Assembly (NCBI GenBank): GCA_005772895.1
Contig: SXIH01000014.1
Location: 1-52,088, forward strand
Origin: Bacteroidota bacterium
GTDB taxonomy: Bacteria > Bacteroidota > Bacteroidia > 2-12-FULL-35-15
Direction of reading: 5' to 3'
Length of the DNA stretch: 52,088 nucleotides
The translations under genes and the position numbers were made by a program. The notes beneath the pieces are model-generated. The model did no database searches. It had not been told where the DNA came from and saw only the letters and a list, made by a program, of their open reading frames with translations. Position 1 is the first letter of the stretch. Every line of letters starts with the position of its first letter. Positions 1-8,926 of the stretch are shown one piece after another.

Positions 1-35
1 ATAAATCCATTTAAAAGTTCCGGTTAATAAATACT

Positions 36-66
36 TTTGGCAATTCTGTTTAGCACACTATCTTTG
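36..66 (+). promoter_or_regulatory. Bacteroidota-type promoter for the DUF5522 gene
   Basis: A -33 element TTTG (36-39) is followed after 19 nt by a -7 element TATCTTTG (59-66), matching the Bacteroidota primary sigma consensus TTTG/TAnnTTTG. Transcription would start near 70-71, practically on the ATG at 71, so the mRNA may be leaderless. The inference rests on motif match and spacing only. Confidence 0.6.
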
Positions 67-70
67 TTCT

Positions 71-259
71 ATGGCAGATGAATTTGGTTTTTCAAACAAT
101 AAAAAATTGGAACCTGATGATTTCTATTATAGTGAACAAGGATATATTGTTTTTACTGAAAAGTATTTGTTAAAACGAGGCTATTGTTGTCAGAATGGAT
201 GCAAACATTGTCCATATGGTTTTAATAAAGACAAAGGAAGAATAGAGAAAAAGAAATGA
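71..259 (+). CDS. DUF5522 family small Cys-rich protein
   Basis: This 62-residue protein has a compact cysteine cluster near residues 39-48 (CCQNGCKHCPYGF), the hallmark I associate with the DUF5522 family of small Bacteroidota proteins. The cysteines could bind a metal, but the function of the family is unknown. The ATG at 71 is the only sensible start and lies directly after a good -7 box, suggesting a leaderless or near-leaderless message. Its TGA overlaps the ATG of the following sensor gene (ATGA at 256-259), so the two are translationally coupled. Family assignment is from memory of the motif. Confidence 0.75.
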   Translation: MADEFGFSNNKKLEPDDFYYSEQGYIVFTEKYLLKRGYCCQNGCKHCPYGFNKDKGRIEKKK

Positions 260-2400
260 TTAACAGCACTACCAACATTTATGCATTATTTTTTCCCCGA
301 AAGAGAATTCTACTCTTATCAATTATTTTTTTAATTTCTATCAGTTCCTTTTCAAAAGGAGTTATTGATAGTTTAGAAAAAGTAATTGCAACAACTACTG
401 GAACCGAAAAAGCAAAAGCATTGATTGTTCTTTCGGTAAAATATGGTGGTGATAAGGATACTGTAAAAGCATTTTCTCTAGCAAAGGAAGCTCACGACAT
501 TTCTTTAAAAAGCGGTTACAAAAAAGGGGTGGCAAATTATTATTTTTATCGTTCTAAGCTGTTAGCTGCTCAGGGTAATATTGATGAGGCGCTTGCATTT
601 TTAAATAAATGCTTTGTGCATGTTGATACTCTTAAGCCTAATTCTGAGTGGGGATCTTATTATATTAACTTAGGAAGTATATATGGTAACATCTCACAAT
701 TGGATATTGCTTCCTCAGCATATTTAAAAGGGCTAATGATTTTTGATAAAATCAACGATACGGTTGGTATTGCCCGCTCATGTCATGGATTAGGCTTTGT
801 GCAACTCGAAGCGGGAAATCACGTAGATGCCGAAAAATACTATTTAAAGTCGTTAAAATACTATGAATTAGCTGGTTTAAAAAGAGAGCAAGCCTCAATA
901 CTTTCAAATATGGGTGCTTTATTTCTTACTAAAGCTATGAATGGTGGCGAAGAAAGTGATTATGGAAAGTCTCTCGATTATTTGAATAGAGGCGTTATCA
1001 TTGCCCAGAAAATCAGTGATTACAAAAATCTTTCTAGTTGTTACAATAATCTAGCTTCATTGTACGGTTCAAAAAACGAATTGGACATTTGCCTTGAGTA
1101 TAACTTTAAGTCACTTGATGTAAACAAAAAAATTGATAATCCATACGGAAAAGCAAATGCTTTAGGAAATATAGCAAATGCCTATTTGCAAATGAAACGA
1201 TATGATTTGGCGGAAAAGTATTGTTTGGAAGCGATAAGCCTCGCAGAAAAAAGTAATCTTGTTTCTATTATTGCGAGCAATTATGGACTGCTCTCTGATA
1301 TTAAGGAAGCCAAAAAAGATTTTAAAGGCTCTTTGGAATATTATAGAAAATCGAGAAACATATTTGATTCCTTGAATACTGCTGATAAGATAAGGTCAAT
1401 GTCTGAGATGGAAAAAAAATATGATTCGGATAAAAAGGATAAAGAAATTGAGTTATTAAATCAAACTCAACAAGCAAATGATGCTGAAATAGCGCGTCAA
1501 AAAATATTGAATTATGCAATTGGAATTGGGTTTACATTAGTCATTATTTTTTCTTTTTTTATTTTGCGTTCTAATCGTGAACGAAAGAAAGCAAATGATG
1601 AATTGCTTTTGAAGAATAATATCATCGAAGAAAAAAATAAGGACATTACTGATTCCATCAATTATGCAAAACGTATTCAGGATGCGATTTTGCCAGATTG
1701 GGAAACGGGAAATAAACTATTTCCGGAAGCATTTATTTTATTTAAACCAAGAGATATTGTAAGTGGAGATTTTTATTGGTTCACTGAAAAAAATGGAAGA
1801 CGACTCATTGCAGCTGTAGATTGTACCGGACACGGAGTGCCAGGAGCCTTCATGAGTATGATAGGAAACGCTTTTCTGAATGAGGTGGTGAACGAAAGAG
1901 GAATAGTTGAACCGGGAATGATTCTTAGTGAACTGCGTCATTTGGTGATAAAAGCATTGAAACAAAAAGGAGCAGGTGGAGAACAAAGAGACGGAATGGA
2001 TATTTCCTTGTTGAGTCTTTCTTCAGATAATAAAACTATCGATTGGGCCGGAGCGAATAATCCTTTGTGGATTATCAGGGATGGAAAAATTATCGAACAT
2101 AAACCCGACAAACGTCCAATCGGATTTTTTATGGGAAAAGGTCTACCGTTTAAAAATCATACTATCGATCTGCAAAAAGGAGATACATTGTATATTTTTA
2201 CAGACGGATATGCCGACCAGTTTGGAGGAAATAAAGAAGGTGGTAAAAAATTTAAACTTAGTAGGTTGAAAACACTTTTGCTATCACTTCAGGATCAGTC
2301 AATGGATATTCAAAATAAAAAATTAGAGCAAACAATATCCGAATGGCGTGGGAATCTAGAACAAGTTGACGATATTTGTATTATAGGTATTAGAATATAA
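256..2400 (+). CDS. TPR-repeat sensor with SpoIIE (PP2C-type) phosphatase domain
   Basis: This 714-residue protein has an N-terminal hydrophobic signal or anchor (about residues 13-34), a tetratricopeptide region (about 60-390; repeated N-x-A/G-x-x-Y-x-x-x-x-x-x-x-A/L-A patterns), one membrane helix (about 418-438), a short coiled coil, and a C-terminal SpoIIE/PP2C serine phosphatase domain (about 494-714). The phosphatase metal motifs are visible as SGDFYWF and AVDCTGHGVPGAFMSMIG. The linker DSINYAKRIQDAILP is nearly identical to that of the paralog at 17545-19674. The likely role is a periplasm-sensing protein whose cytoplasmic phosphatase acts on an anti-sigma/anti-anti-sigma type target, but no such partner is encoded here. 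It overlaps the upstream gene by 4 bp and hutU follows after 2 bp. Confidence 0.88.
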   Translation: MINSTTNIYALFFPRKRILLLSIIFLISISSFSKGVIDSLEKVIATTTGTEKAKALIVLSVKYGGDKDTVKAFSLAKEAHDISLKSGYKKGVANYYFYRSKLLAAQGNIDEALAFLNKCFVHVDTLKPNSEWGSYYINLGSIYGNISQLDIASSAYLKGLMIFDKINDTVGIARSCHGLGFVQLEAGNHVDAEKYYLKSLKYYELAGLKREQASILSNMGALFLTKAMNGGEESDYGKSLDYLNRGVIIAQKISDYKNLSSCYNNLASLYGSKNELDICLEYNFKSLDVNKKIDNPYGKANALGNIANAYLQMKRYDLAEKYCLEAISLAEKSNLVSIIASNYGLLSDIKEAKKDFKGSLEYYRKSRNIFDSLNTADKIRSMSEMEKKYDSDKKDKEIELLNQTQQANDAEIARQKILNYAIGIGFTLVIIFSFFILRSNRERKKANDELLLKNNIIEEKNKDITDSINYAKRIQDAILPDWETGNKLFPEAFILFKPRDIVSGDFYWFTEKNGRRLIAAVDCTGHGVPGAFMSMIGNAFLNEVVNERGIVEPGMILSELRHLVIKALKQKGAGGEQRDGMDISLLSLSSDNKTIDWAGANNPLWIIRDGKIIEHKPDKRPIGFFMGKGLPFKNHTIDLQKGDTLYIFTDGYADQFGGNKEGGKKFKLSRLKTLLLSLQDQSMDIQNKKLEQTISEWRGNLEQVDDICIIGIRI

Positions 2401-2402
2401 GA

Positions 2403-4409
2403 ATGTATATGAGCGATTTTAAAAAACAAATATTACAAGGAATACCTTCAGAACTTCCTGAAGTTAAAGCTTACGATTCGGCAATCAACCATGCTCCGAA
2501 ACGAAAAGATATTCTTAATAAAGAAGAAAAAAAATTAGCGCTTAGAAATGCACTTCGCTATTTCGATAAAAAACACCATCCTGTTTTAGCAAAAGAATTT
2601 GCACAAGAGCTAAAAGAATATGGCAGAATTTATATGTATCGTTTTCGCCCAGATTATAAAATTCATGCACGACATATCAACGACTATCCACATCAATCAA
2701 AACAAGCTGCAGCAATTATGTTGATGTTGCAAAACAATTTAGATTATGCTGTTGCACAACATCCGCATGAATTGATAACGTATGGTGGTAACGGAGCAGT
2801 GTTTCAAAATTGGGGACAATATCTTTTGACTATGAAATATTTGGCTGAGATGACCGATGAACAAACACTAGTTATGTATTCTGGTCACCCGATGGGATTA
2901 TTCCCTTCGCATAAAGATGCGCCTCGTGTTGTGATTACAAACGGAATGATGATTCCGAATTACAGCAAACCCGATGATTGGGAAAAATTTAATGCTTTGG
3001 GTGTAACGCAGTACGGACAAATGACTGCGGGTTCATATATGTATATCGGTCCGCAAGGAATTGTACATGGAACAACCATTACCGTTATGAATGCTGCAAG
3101 AAAAATTTCCAAATCAGAAGAAGACAGAAAAGGAAAACTTTTTGTGACTTGTGGTTTAGGAGGAATGAGCGGTGCTCAACCCAAAGCAGGAAAAATTTCA
3201 GGATTGGTTTCGGTGGTTGCGGAAATAAATCCCAAGGCTGTAAAAACCAGACATTCGCAAGGTTGGGTAGATGAGGTGTTTGAAGATTTACCTTTACTAA
3301 TTGCAAGAGTAAAAAAAGCACAAACTTCAAAAGAAGCTGTTTCATTAGCATATCAAGGGAATATTGTCGATTTGTGGGAATACTTAGTAAAAGAAAATAT
3401 TAAAGTTGATATAGGAACAGATCAAACATCTTTACACAATCCTTGGGCGGGTGGTTATTATCCTGCCGGATTTTCTTTGGAGCAGTCCAATGAAATGATG
3501 GCAAAAAATCCCGAGCAATTTAAAAAAGAAGTTCAAAAAACTTTGGTGCGCCATGCCAATGCAGTAAATACATTGGCAAAAAAAGGAATGTATTTTTTCG
3601 ATTATGGAAATGCATTTTTATTAGAAGCATCACGAGCGGGAGCTGATATTGTAAATAAAGATGGAACGTTTATTTATAAATCTTATGTGCAGGATATTTT
3701 AGGGCCAATGTGTTTTGATTATGGATTTGGCCCTTTCCGTTGGGTTTGTACTTCTTGCGACCCAAAGGATTTAGCTACGACTGATAAATTGGCTTTGAAA
3801 GTTTTGGAAGAAATGTATAAAACTTCTCCGGCAGAAATAAAGCAACAGATAAGTGATAATATTGTTTGGATAAAAGATGCGATGCAAAATAATTTAGTGG
3901 TCGGTTCACAAGCAAGAATTTTGTATGCCGATTCAGAAGCAAGAGTAAAAATTGCAGAAGCATTTAATAAAGCAATCAAATCAGGAGAACTTTCTGCGCC
4001 TGTAGTTTTAGGAAGAGATCATCACGATGTTTCCGGAACAGATTCTCCCTATCGTGAAACTTCAAATATTTATGATGGCTCCAGTTTTACTGCTGATATG
4101 GCAGTCCAAAATTTTGTTGGAGATGGATTCAGAGGAGCAACTTGGATTTCTTTACACAATGGAGGAGGAGTTGGCTGGGGAGAAGTAATTAATGGTGGCT
4201 TCGGGATGGTTTTGGATGGAACTGCGGATAGCGATAGAAGGTTAAAATCTATGCTTTTTTGGGATGTAAACAACGGAATCGCCCGTAGAAGTTGGGCCAG
4301 AAATGAAGAGGCATTATTTGCCATAAAACGTGAAATGGAGCGCACTCCGGAGCTGAAAGTTACCTTGCCAAACTTGGTAGACGATTCATTATTGAGCGAT
4401 TTGTTTTAA
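2403..4409 (+). CDS. hutU: urocanate hydratase
   Basis: Urocanase converts urocanate to 4-imidazolone-5-propionate, step two of histidine degradation, using tightly bound NAD+. Recognisable family sequence includes YIGPQGIVHGTTITV, the glycine-rich GLGGMSGAQPKA (about residues 250-262) and FRWVCTSCDPKDL (about 445-457). At 668 residues it is longer than the roughly 555-residue proteobacterial enzyme but similar to the long form I know from Bacteroidota. A second in-frame ATG lies two codons downstream (2409). It starts 2 bp after the TPR/SpoIIE gene and is probably co-transcribed with it. No hutH, hutI or hutG is nearby, so the pathway is split or located elsewhere. Confidence 0.95.
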   Translation: MYMSDFKKQILQGIPSELPEVKAYDSAINHAPKRKDILNKEEKKLALRNALRYFDKKHHPVLAKEFAQELKEYGRIYMYRFRPDYKIHARHINDYPHQSKQAAAIMLMLQNNLDYAVAQHPHELITYGGNGAVFQNWGQYLLTMKYLAEMTDEQTLVMYSGHPMGLFPSHKDAPRVVITNGMMIPNYSKPDDWEKFNALGVTQYGQMTAGSYMYIGPQGIVHGTTITVMNAARKISKSEEDRKGKLFVTCGLGGMSGAQPKAGKISGLVSVVAEINPKAVKTRHSQGWVDEVFEDLPLLIARVKKAQTSKEAVSLAYQGNIVDLWEYLVKENIKVDIGTDQTSLHNPWAGGYYPAGFSLEQSNEMMAKNPEQFKKEVQKTLVRHANAVNTLAKKGMYFFDYGNAFLLEASRAGADIVNKDGTFIYKSYVQDILGPMCFDYGFGPFRWVCTSCDPKDLATTDKLALKVLEEMYKTSPAEIKQQISDNIVWIKDAMQNNLVVGSQARILYADSEARVKIAEAFNKAIKSGELSAPVVLGRDHHDVSGTDSPYRETSNIYDGSSFTADMAVQNFVGDGFRGATWISLHNGGGVGWGEVINGGFGMVLDGTADSDRRLKSMLFWDVNNGIARRSWARNEEALFAIKREMERTPELKVTLPNLVDDSLLSDLF

Positions 4410-4499
4410 TTTTCCTTTTTTCACAATTATTTTGGAATGATTTTGGCATACAGGATTAAACCATCCCCGGTATTATAAGTCTATAAATAAAATCATACA

Positions 4500-5645
4500 A
4501 TGAAAAGATTAACCTTTTTGCTTTTTTTGTCAACGATAGTTTACACTCAAAGCGCATTTTCTCAAGCAACTGAAAAAATGGATTCTCTTGGTTTGCCGGG
4601 AGACAATTTAAATCTTTATTCTGTTTTGGATCTTTTTCAAAAGTCAGAAACATTTGAAGCCTTCGAAAAAAGTTTAAATGCAGAAGATTCAAAAATCAAC
4701 AACCTCGATTTAAACAATGATGATAAAACAGATTACATAAAAGTAATTGATCATCAAAAAGGAGAATCACATGCGGTTGTTTTGCAAGTGATGGTAAATG
4801 AAAAAGAAAATCAGGATGTTGCAGTTATCGAAATTGAAAAAGATAAAGATGGAAAAGTGGTTGTTCAGATTGTTGGGAACGAAGAATTGTATGGGAAAGA
4901 TTATATAGTTGAACCAACAGAAAATGATCCGACAGCAAAAGCATCAGAAACTAAAACTCCAGAGAGTGATAAAACAACAGTTATAAATAATACTACCAAT
5001 AATTATTACAACACTTCATTGCCAAACACACAATATGTTGTTGTAAATCAATGGCCAATTGTTCATTATGTTTATGGTCCGCATTATGTTGTTTATTCTT
5101 CTCCTTGGTATTGGGGTTATTATCCTGGATGGTGGAGACCTTGGTCACCATGGTACTGGCACAATTACTATTGGCATCACCACAATCACAATCACTATCA
5201 TCACTACGGGCATTATCACAGAACACATCATTACCGTGCTCCTTTTGCTCATAGTCATTATGGTCCACATCGTTCGGTTTCTATTACTGTTCACAATCAT
5301 AGAACAGCAAATGTTTATAATAGAACATATGCTTCAAAAAGCAGAAAAGGTGATGGAAAAATTGCTGGGCCTAAAGCAAATCCAGCATACAATTCTAAAG
5401 GAGGAAAAAATACAAACGCAGTTCGTAGCAATAAAAAAGATGGAGTAAGTAAATCAACTCCTAATACATCAAAACCAAGCGGAAGCCGTGCGACTACAAA
5501 TCAGAAGAGCAAGCCTTCTAGTGGAGGAGGTAATGCAAGACCAAGTAATAAAACCAGCCCGAAAGCGTCAGGTAAATCATCACCAAAACCATCCAGTGCT
5601 CCTAAATCATCTGGGAAAAAAGGTGGAGGAGGAAAAGGAAGATAG
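4500..5645 (+). CDS. secreted protein with His/Trp/Tyr-rich and basic tail regions
   Basis: The 381-residue product begins with a signal peptide (MKRLTFLLFLSTIVYTQSAFSQ). An acidic/mixed domain follows (about 25-150) with alternating hydrophobic strands, then an INNTTNNYY segment (about 160-169). A strikingly aromatic and histidine-rich block (about 170-275) contains runs such as HHHNHNHYHHYGHYH. The last 100 residues are a low-complexity Lys/Ser/Pro/Gly tail. The His cluster could bind metal and the basic tail could bind cell wall or DNA, but neither is shown. I do not recognise a named family. The lipoprotein at 48282-49601 shares the TTxxNNTTNNYY stretch and the same overall build. Confidence 0.75.
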   Translation: MKRLTFLLFLSTIVYTQSAFSQATEKMDSLGLPGDNLNLYSVLDLFQKSETFEAFEKSLNAEDSKINNLDLNNDDKTDYIKVIDHQKGESHAVVLQVMVNEKENQDVAVIEIEKDKDGKVVVQIVGNEELYGKDYIVEPTENDPTAKASETKTPESDKTTVINNTTNNYYNTSLPNTQYVVVNQWPIVHYVYGPHYVVYSSPWYWGYYPGWWRPWSPWYWHNYYWHHHNHNHYHHYGHYHRTHHYRAPFAHSHYGPHRSVSITVHNHRTANVYNRTYASKSRKGDGKIAGPKANPAYNSKGGKNTNAVRSNKKDGVSKSTPNTSKPSGSRATTNQKSKPSSGGGNARPSNKTSPKASGKSSPKPSSAPKSSGKKGGGGKGR

Positions 5646-5665
5646 GTTTGTGATTTAGTAAAATG

Positions 5666-5706
5666 AAAAGAGTCCGGAGGCTAAAAACTCTGGACTCTTT
5701 TTTATT
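5666..5706. terminator. bidirectional rho-independent terminator
   Basis: A 14-bp stem (5666-5679 with 5688-5701, one G-U pair) around an 8-nt loop has A-rich and T-rich flanks on both sides. It lies between convergent genes at 4500-5645 (+) and 5721-6365 (-) and can serve both. Confidence 0.85.
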
Positions 5707-5720
5707 AAACGGTTTTAATT

Positions 5721-6365
5721 TTATTCTACGTATGTAGGAGTATTGCAAGTTTCTTTTTGTCCGCCAAACTCATATTTTACTCCCACTCTTAATTGAATAT
5801 TTTTGTTCTTGATATGTAAGTTTGGGCTCACATAAGCCGGCATCATATCCGGATTGTAAAATGCTTCCACTAAAAATTTAAAATTGGTAAAACTCACAAA
5901 TTCAACTCCTCCACCAAATGCCCCACTAATATGAAGAGGTAAAAAGCTAGTAGTAACAGCAGGAGAGCTTGTTCCTTGTGATAATTTATATTCTAATTTT
6001 GGTCCAACCATTATGTAAGGAATGATGCTGTACATTTCGTAACGCAATTTCAAATAATTATTCCATGATAAATAAGATAAATGATTGGGATAATCGTTTC
6101 CATCAGGTTGTCTGTCAATAGAACCTTTTTGGTCATATTGGATTTCTGTTACCCATCTAGCATAATCGTGACTAAAAAATTCTCCGAACACACTGGCATT
6201 AAATCCAACAATGTATTTTTTTCTGGAAATAGAAAGTGGTTCAGCAAAATAAAACTTTTGATTCCCTGCCGAAACACCAGCAGTAATACCAATACTGTTT
6301 ACGAATTGTGCTTTTGTTTGCACAATCATTAAAAGAGTAGCTGAGAATAAAATTAATTTTTTCAT
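5721..6365 (-). CDS. predicted outer-membrane beta-barrel protein
   Basis: This is a 214-residue exported protein with a signal peptide (MKKLILFSATLLMIVQTKAQ) followed by alternating hydrophobic/aromatic strands. Examples are GITAGVSAG, KYIVGFNASVFGEFF, AFGGGVEFVSF and a closing IQLRVGVKYEFGG. This pattern and length fit the PorT-like/OmpA-like small barrels common in Bacteroidota. The last dozen residues (QKETCNTPTYVE) lie past the final strand. It is a single-gene unit with a terminator just downstream. No ligand or partner can be inferred. Confidence 0.7.
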   Translation of the reverse strand: MKKLILFSATLLMIVQTKAQFVNSIGITAGVSAGNQKFYFAEPLSISRKKYIVGFNASVFGEFFSHDYARWVTEIQYDQKGSIDRQPDGNDYPNHLSYLSWNNYLKLRYEMYSIIPYIMVGPKLEYKLSQGTSSPAVTTSFLPLHISGAFGGGVEFVSFTNFKFLVEAFYNPDMMPAYVSPNLHIKNKNIQLRVGVKYEFGGQKETCNTPTYVE

Positions 6366-6455
6366 GTTCTTAATTTTCAGAATAACGCCTTACTTAAAAG
6401 GATAGTATTTAAAAATAGAATCAATCGGTCAACGCATCAAAAGCTGAGGTGACAA

Positions 6456-7343
6456 TTAAACAGCACTAGCAGCTTCCATTGCAGGGTTCACTTTTTTAAC
6501 CAATCCTTGTAATACTTTTCCCGGACCAATTTCTGTGAACGAACTAGCTCCGTCTGCAATCATCCGCTGAACGGTTTGTGTCCATTTTACAGGCGCAGTC
6601 AATTGCGCAATTAAATTCTTTTTAATTTCTTCCGGATTTGATACAGCAGAAGCAGTTACGTTTTGGTAAACCGGACAAATTGGTTGATTGAATTTAGTAG
6701 CATTAATTGCAGCTTCTAATTCAACAGCTGCTGGTTGCATTAATGGTGAATGGAATGCTCCTCCAACCGGTAAAACTAAAGCACGTTTTGCTCCGGCAGC
6801 TTTTAATTTTTCACAGGCAATGTTCACTCCGTTAATAGAGCCGGAAATAACTAATTGTCCGGGACAATTATAATTAGCGGCAACAACAACATCACCAGCT
6901 TTTGTAATTTCTGCACAAATATCTTCTGTGATCTTATCATCTAAATTTAAAACAGCAGCCATAGTAGATGGATTCATTTCACATGCTTTTTGCATTGCTA
7001 AAGCACGTTTTGAAACCAGCACAAGCGCATCTTCAAAAGCCAAAGTTTTATTTACAACCAATGCAGAAAATTCTCCTAAGCTATGTCCGGCAACCATTTC
7101 AGGTTTTACACTTTCGCCTAAAGTAGCTGCAAGAATTACTGAATGTAAAAAAATAGCAGGTTGCGTTACTTTTGTTTGTTTTAGTTCTTCATCTGTTCCA
7201 GCAAACATTACATCCGTGATTCTGAATCCTAAAATGGTATTCGCTTTTTCAAACAATTCTTTTGCTAAAGGAGAAGTTTCATAAAGTTCTTTTCCCATTC
7301 CAACAAATTGGGAACCTTGTCCCGGAAATACATATGCTTTCAT
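6456..7343 (-). CDS. fabD: malonyl-CoA:ACP transacylase
   Basis: FabD moves malonyl groups from CoA to acyl carrier protein to start type II fatty acid elongation in the cytoplasm. The N-terminal FPGQGSQ, the nucleophile elbow GHSLGE (Ser88) and GGAFHSPLM (catalytic His198) are present. The 295-residue length is normal for the family. It stands alone, without other fab genes. The preceding Bax-inhibitor gene on the same strand ends at 7441 and is separated by a terminator at 7387-7420, so fabD needs its own promoter in the 7344-7386 interval. Confidence 0.96.
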   Translation of the reverse strand: MKAYVFPGQGSQFVGMGKELYETSPLAKELFEKANTILGFRITDVMFAGTDEELKQTKVTQPAIFLHSVILAATLGESVKPEMVAGHSLGEFSALVVNKTLAFEDALVLVSKRALAMQKACEMNPSTMAAVLNLDDKITEDICAEITKAGDVVVAANYNCPGQLVISGSINGVNIACEKLKAAGAKRALVLPVGGAFHSPLMQPAAVELEAAINATKFNQPICPVYQNVTASAVSNPEEIKKNLIAQLTAPVKWTQTVQRMIADGASSFTEIGPGKVLQGLVKKVNPAMEAASAV

Positions 7344-7386
7344 ACTCTTGATAATTAAGTTTTATATACTTCAATATTAGTAAAAT

Positions 7387-7420
7387 AAAAAGAGTCCTGA
7401 ATTTCTCCAAGACTCTTTTT
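7387..7420 (-). terminator. rho-independent terminator between the BI-1 gene and fabD
   Basis: A perfect 10-bp stem AAAAAGAGTC/GACTCTTTTT (7387-7396 and 7411-7420) has a 14-nt loop. On the minus strand it lies just past the stop of the Bax-inhibitor gene and ends in a U-rich run. Confidence 0.85.
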
Positions 7421-7440
7421 ATTCACAATGAAATGTGTGA

Positions 7441-8163
7441 TTATTTTCTGCTTCCAAATAAGCGAAGCAAGAAAAGGAATAAATTGATAAAGTCAAGATA
7501 TAGGTTTAAAGCACCCATAATTACTAATTTGTTGGTAGATTCAATACCAAATTCAACTCCGGCACCAATACGTTTTAGTTTTTGTACATCATAAGCGGTT
7601 AATCCGGTAAATACCAATACACCAATACAGCTAATGATATAGCCCATACTGTCACTTTGTAAAAACCAATTGATAATACTTGCGATGATGATTCCGAATA
7701 AGCCCATCATCATAATTGAACCAAATTTAGTTAAGTCGGTTTTAGTAGTATAACCTACAACTGCCATTAAACCAAACATTCCGGCAGCTGATAAAAATGT
7801 TCCGAAAATTGATCCTGTTGTATACACCAAGAAGATAAAACTTAAACTAGCTCCCATCACTCCGGCATAAACTAAAAATAAAAACAACAAAATCGGGTAT
7901 GAGAATTTGTTATATCCTAAGGACATTGCCAAAACAAATCCCAAAGGAGCAAACATTACAACATAACCAAGAGTACTTAATCCTCTTCCTTCGGCATTTA
8001 CAAGTAATGAAATTAATTCCATACTGTTCCCGAAATAATAAGCAACAACTGAAGTTATTACTAATGCTGCAGCCATCCATGAAAAAACACTCGCCATGAA
8101 TGTTTTTGACATTGTTGATGTTTCCTGTTCTGATTGAACGTAATTAAAATTGTTAGTTTCCAT
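7441..8163 (-). CDS. Bax inhibitor-1/YccA family membrane protein
   Basis: This 240-residue integral membrane protein has about seven hydrophobic helices. It carries family-typical sequence such as GYTTKTDLTKFG, GIIIASIINWFL and the C-terminal LTAYDVQKLK...ALNLYLDFINLFLFLL. These match the UPF0005/BI-1 (YccA/YbhL) family, which in bacteria is linked to membrane protease modulation or Ca2+ leak. I chose the start METNNFNY at 8163 over an upstream in-frame start at 8256. The promoter boxes at 8196-8227 lie inside the longer frame, and the extra 31 residues have no family resemblance. Confidence 0.9.
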   Translation of the reverse strand: METNNFNYVQSEQETSTMSKTFMASVFSWMAAALVITSVVAYYFGNSMELISLLVNAEGRGLSTLGYVVMFAPLGFVLAMSLGYNKFSYPILLFLFLVYAGVMGASLSFIFLVYTTGSIFGTFLSAAGMFGLMAVVGYTTKTDLTKFGSIMMMGLFGIIIASIINWFLQSDSMGYIISCIGVLVFTGLTAYDVQKLKRIGAGVEFGIESTNKLVIMGALNLYLDFINLFLFLLRLFGSRK

Positions 8164-8195
8164 TTTTTTTATTTTTTGTATTGTGAATACGAGTA

Positions 8196-8227
8196 CAAAG
8201 ATAATACCGATTGGGCTTTTATGCAAA
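8196..8227 (-). promoter_or_regulatory. promoter for the Bax inhibitor-1 family gene
   Basis: On the minus strand TTTG (8227-8224), a 20-nt spacer and TATCTTTG (8203-8196) match the Bacteroidota consensus. The expected start point is about 8191, giving a leader of roughly 28 nt before the ATG at 8163. This supports the shorter start of the gene. Confidence 0.6.
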
Positions 8228-8254
8228 ATTGTCAGTGTTTTAACACTATTTTGC
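8223..8254 (-). terminator. hairpin just downstream of folE
   Basis: A two-part stem, GCAAAAT/ATTTTGC outside and AGTGTT/AACACT inside with an asymmetric TGTC bulge, lies immediately past the folE stop codon. There is no long U-tract, so termination is only suggested. It overlaps the -33 box of the next gene's promoter. Confidence 0.45.
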
Positions 8255-8256
8255 AA

Positions 8257-8877
8257 TTAATGCAATTTTGCGCCAATCAGGTTAATAAACTCCGAACGTG
8301 TAGTTTCTTTCAAAAACTCACCTGTAAAGGCCGATGTTGTTGTAACGGAGTTCTGTTTCTGAATACCACGCATCTGCATACACAAATGGGAGCATTCCAT
8401 TACAACGGCAACTCCTTTCGGGTTCATAGTGTTTTGAATACAATCACGGATTTCATTTGTCAGACGTTCCTGAACCTGTAATCTGCGGGCAAAAGCATCC
8501 ACCACACGGGGAATTTTACTCAAACCGACCACGCAGGTATTGGGAATATAAGCCACATGTGCTTTTCCGAAAAATGGTAATAAATGATGTTCACACATCG
8601 AATAAACTTCTATATCTTTTACAATTACCATTTGGCTGTAGTCTTCCTTAAACATAGCCGATTTCAATATTTCTTCCGGATTCAGATCATAACCATGCGT
8701 TAAATATTGCATAGCTTTTGCAACCCGCTCAGGAGTTTTTAATAAGCCTTCACGAGAAGGGTTTTCACCCATATCCAATAAAATATTTTTGTATTTAGAT
8801 GCAATACCTTCAATCGATTTTAAATTGTATCGATCGATTTTTTTGTAGCCTTCTACATCATCAAATTCATCGTGCAT
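8257..8877 (-). CDS. folE: GTP cyclohydrolase I
   Basis: FolE converts GTP to 7,8-dihydroneopterin triphosphate, the entry step for folate and also the precursor for queuosine or biopterin-type pterins. The zinc ligands are seen in [11 protein letters not shown] (Cys95, His98) and [10 protein letters not shown] (Cys166), together with substrate-site sequence [10 protein letters not shown] and RLQVQERLT. The 206-residue length is typical. It follows the QueD/PTPS-family gene on the same strand after 49 bp, fitting a two-gene unit in which FolE makes the substrate of its neighbour. Confidence 0.96.
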   Translation of the reverse strand: MHDEFDDVEGYKKIDRYNLKSIEGIASKYKNILLDMGENPSREGLLKTPERVAKAMQYLTHGYDLNPEEILKSAMFKEDYSQMVIVKDIEVYSMCEHHLLPFFGKAHVAYIPNTCVVGLSKIPRVVDAFARRLQVQERLTNEIRDCIQNTMNPKGVAVVMECSHLCMQMRGIQKQNSVTTTSAFTGEFLKETTRSEFINLIGAKLH

Positions 8878-8880
8878 GTC

Positions 8881-8918
8881 AGTTTCAAGTTTTAAAAAAG
8901 TTTATAGTTTCAAGTTTT
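8881..8918. repeat. short direct repeat between folE and the QueD-like gene
   Basis: The 13-nt word AGTTTCAAGTTTT occurs twice (8881-8893 and 8906-8918). It resembles the low-complexity 'gttt-caag' repeats that are widespread between genes of Bacteroidota. Confidence 0.55.
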
Positions 8919-8926
8919 TTGGTTTG

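Noticed and set aside
4993..5448. Frames on both strands within the His-rich gene (4993-5268 minus, 5059-5448 plus)
   Set aside because: They are shadows of the repetitive CAY/TGG-rich codons of the real gene.
8164..8256. Upstream extension of the Bax-inhibitor gene to 8256
   Set aside because: It contains the predicted promoter and a hairpin, and the added residues do not fit the family.
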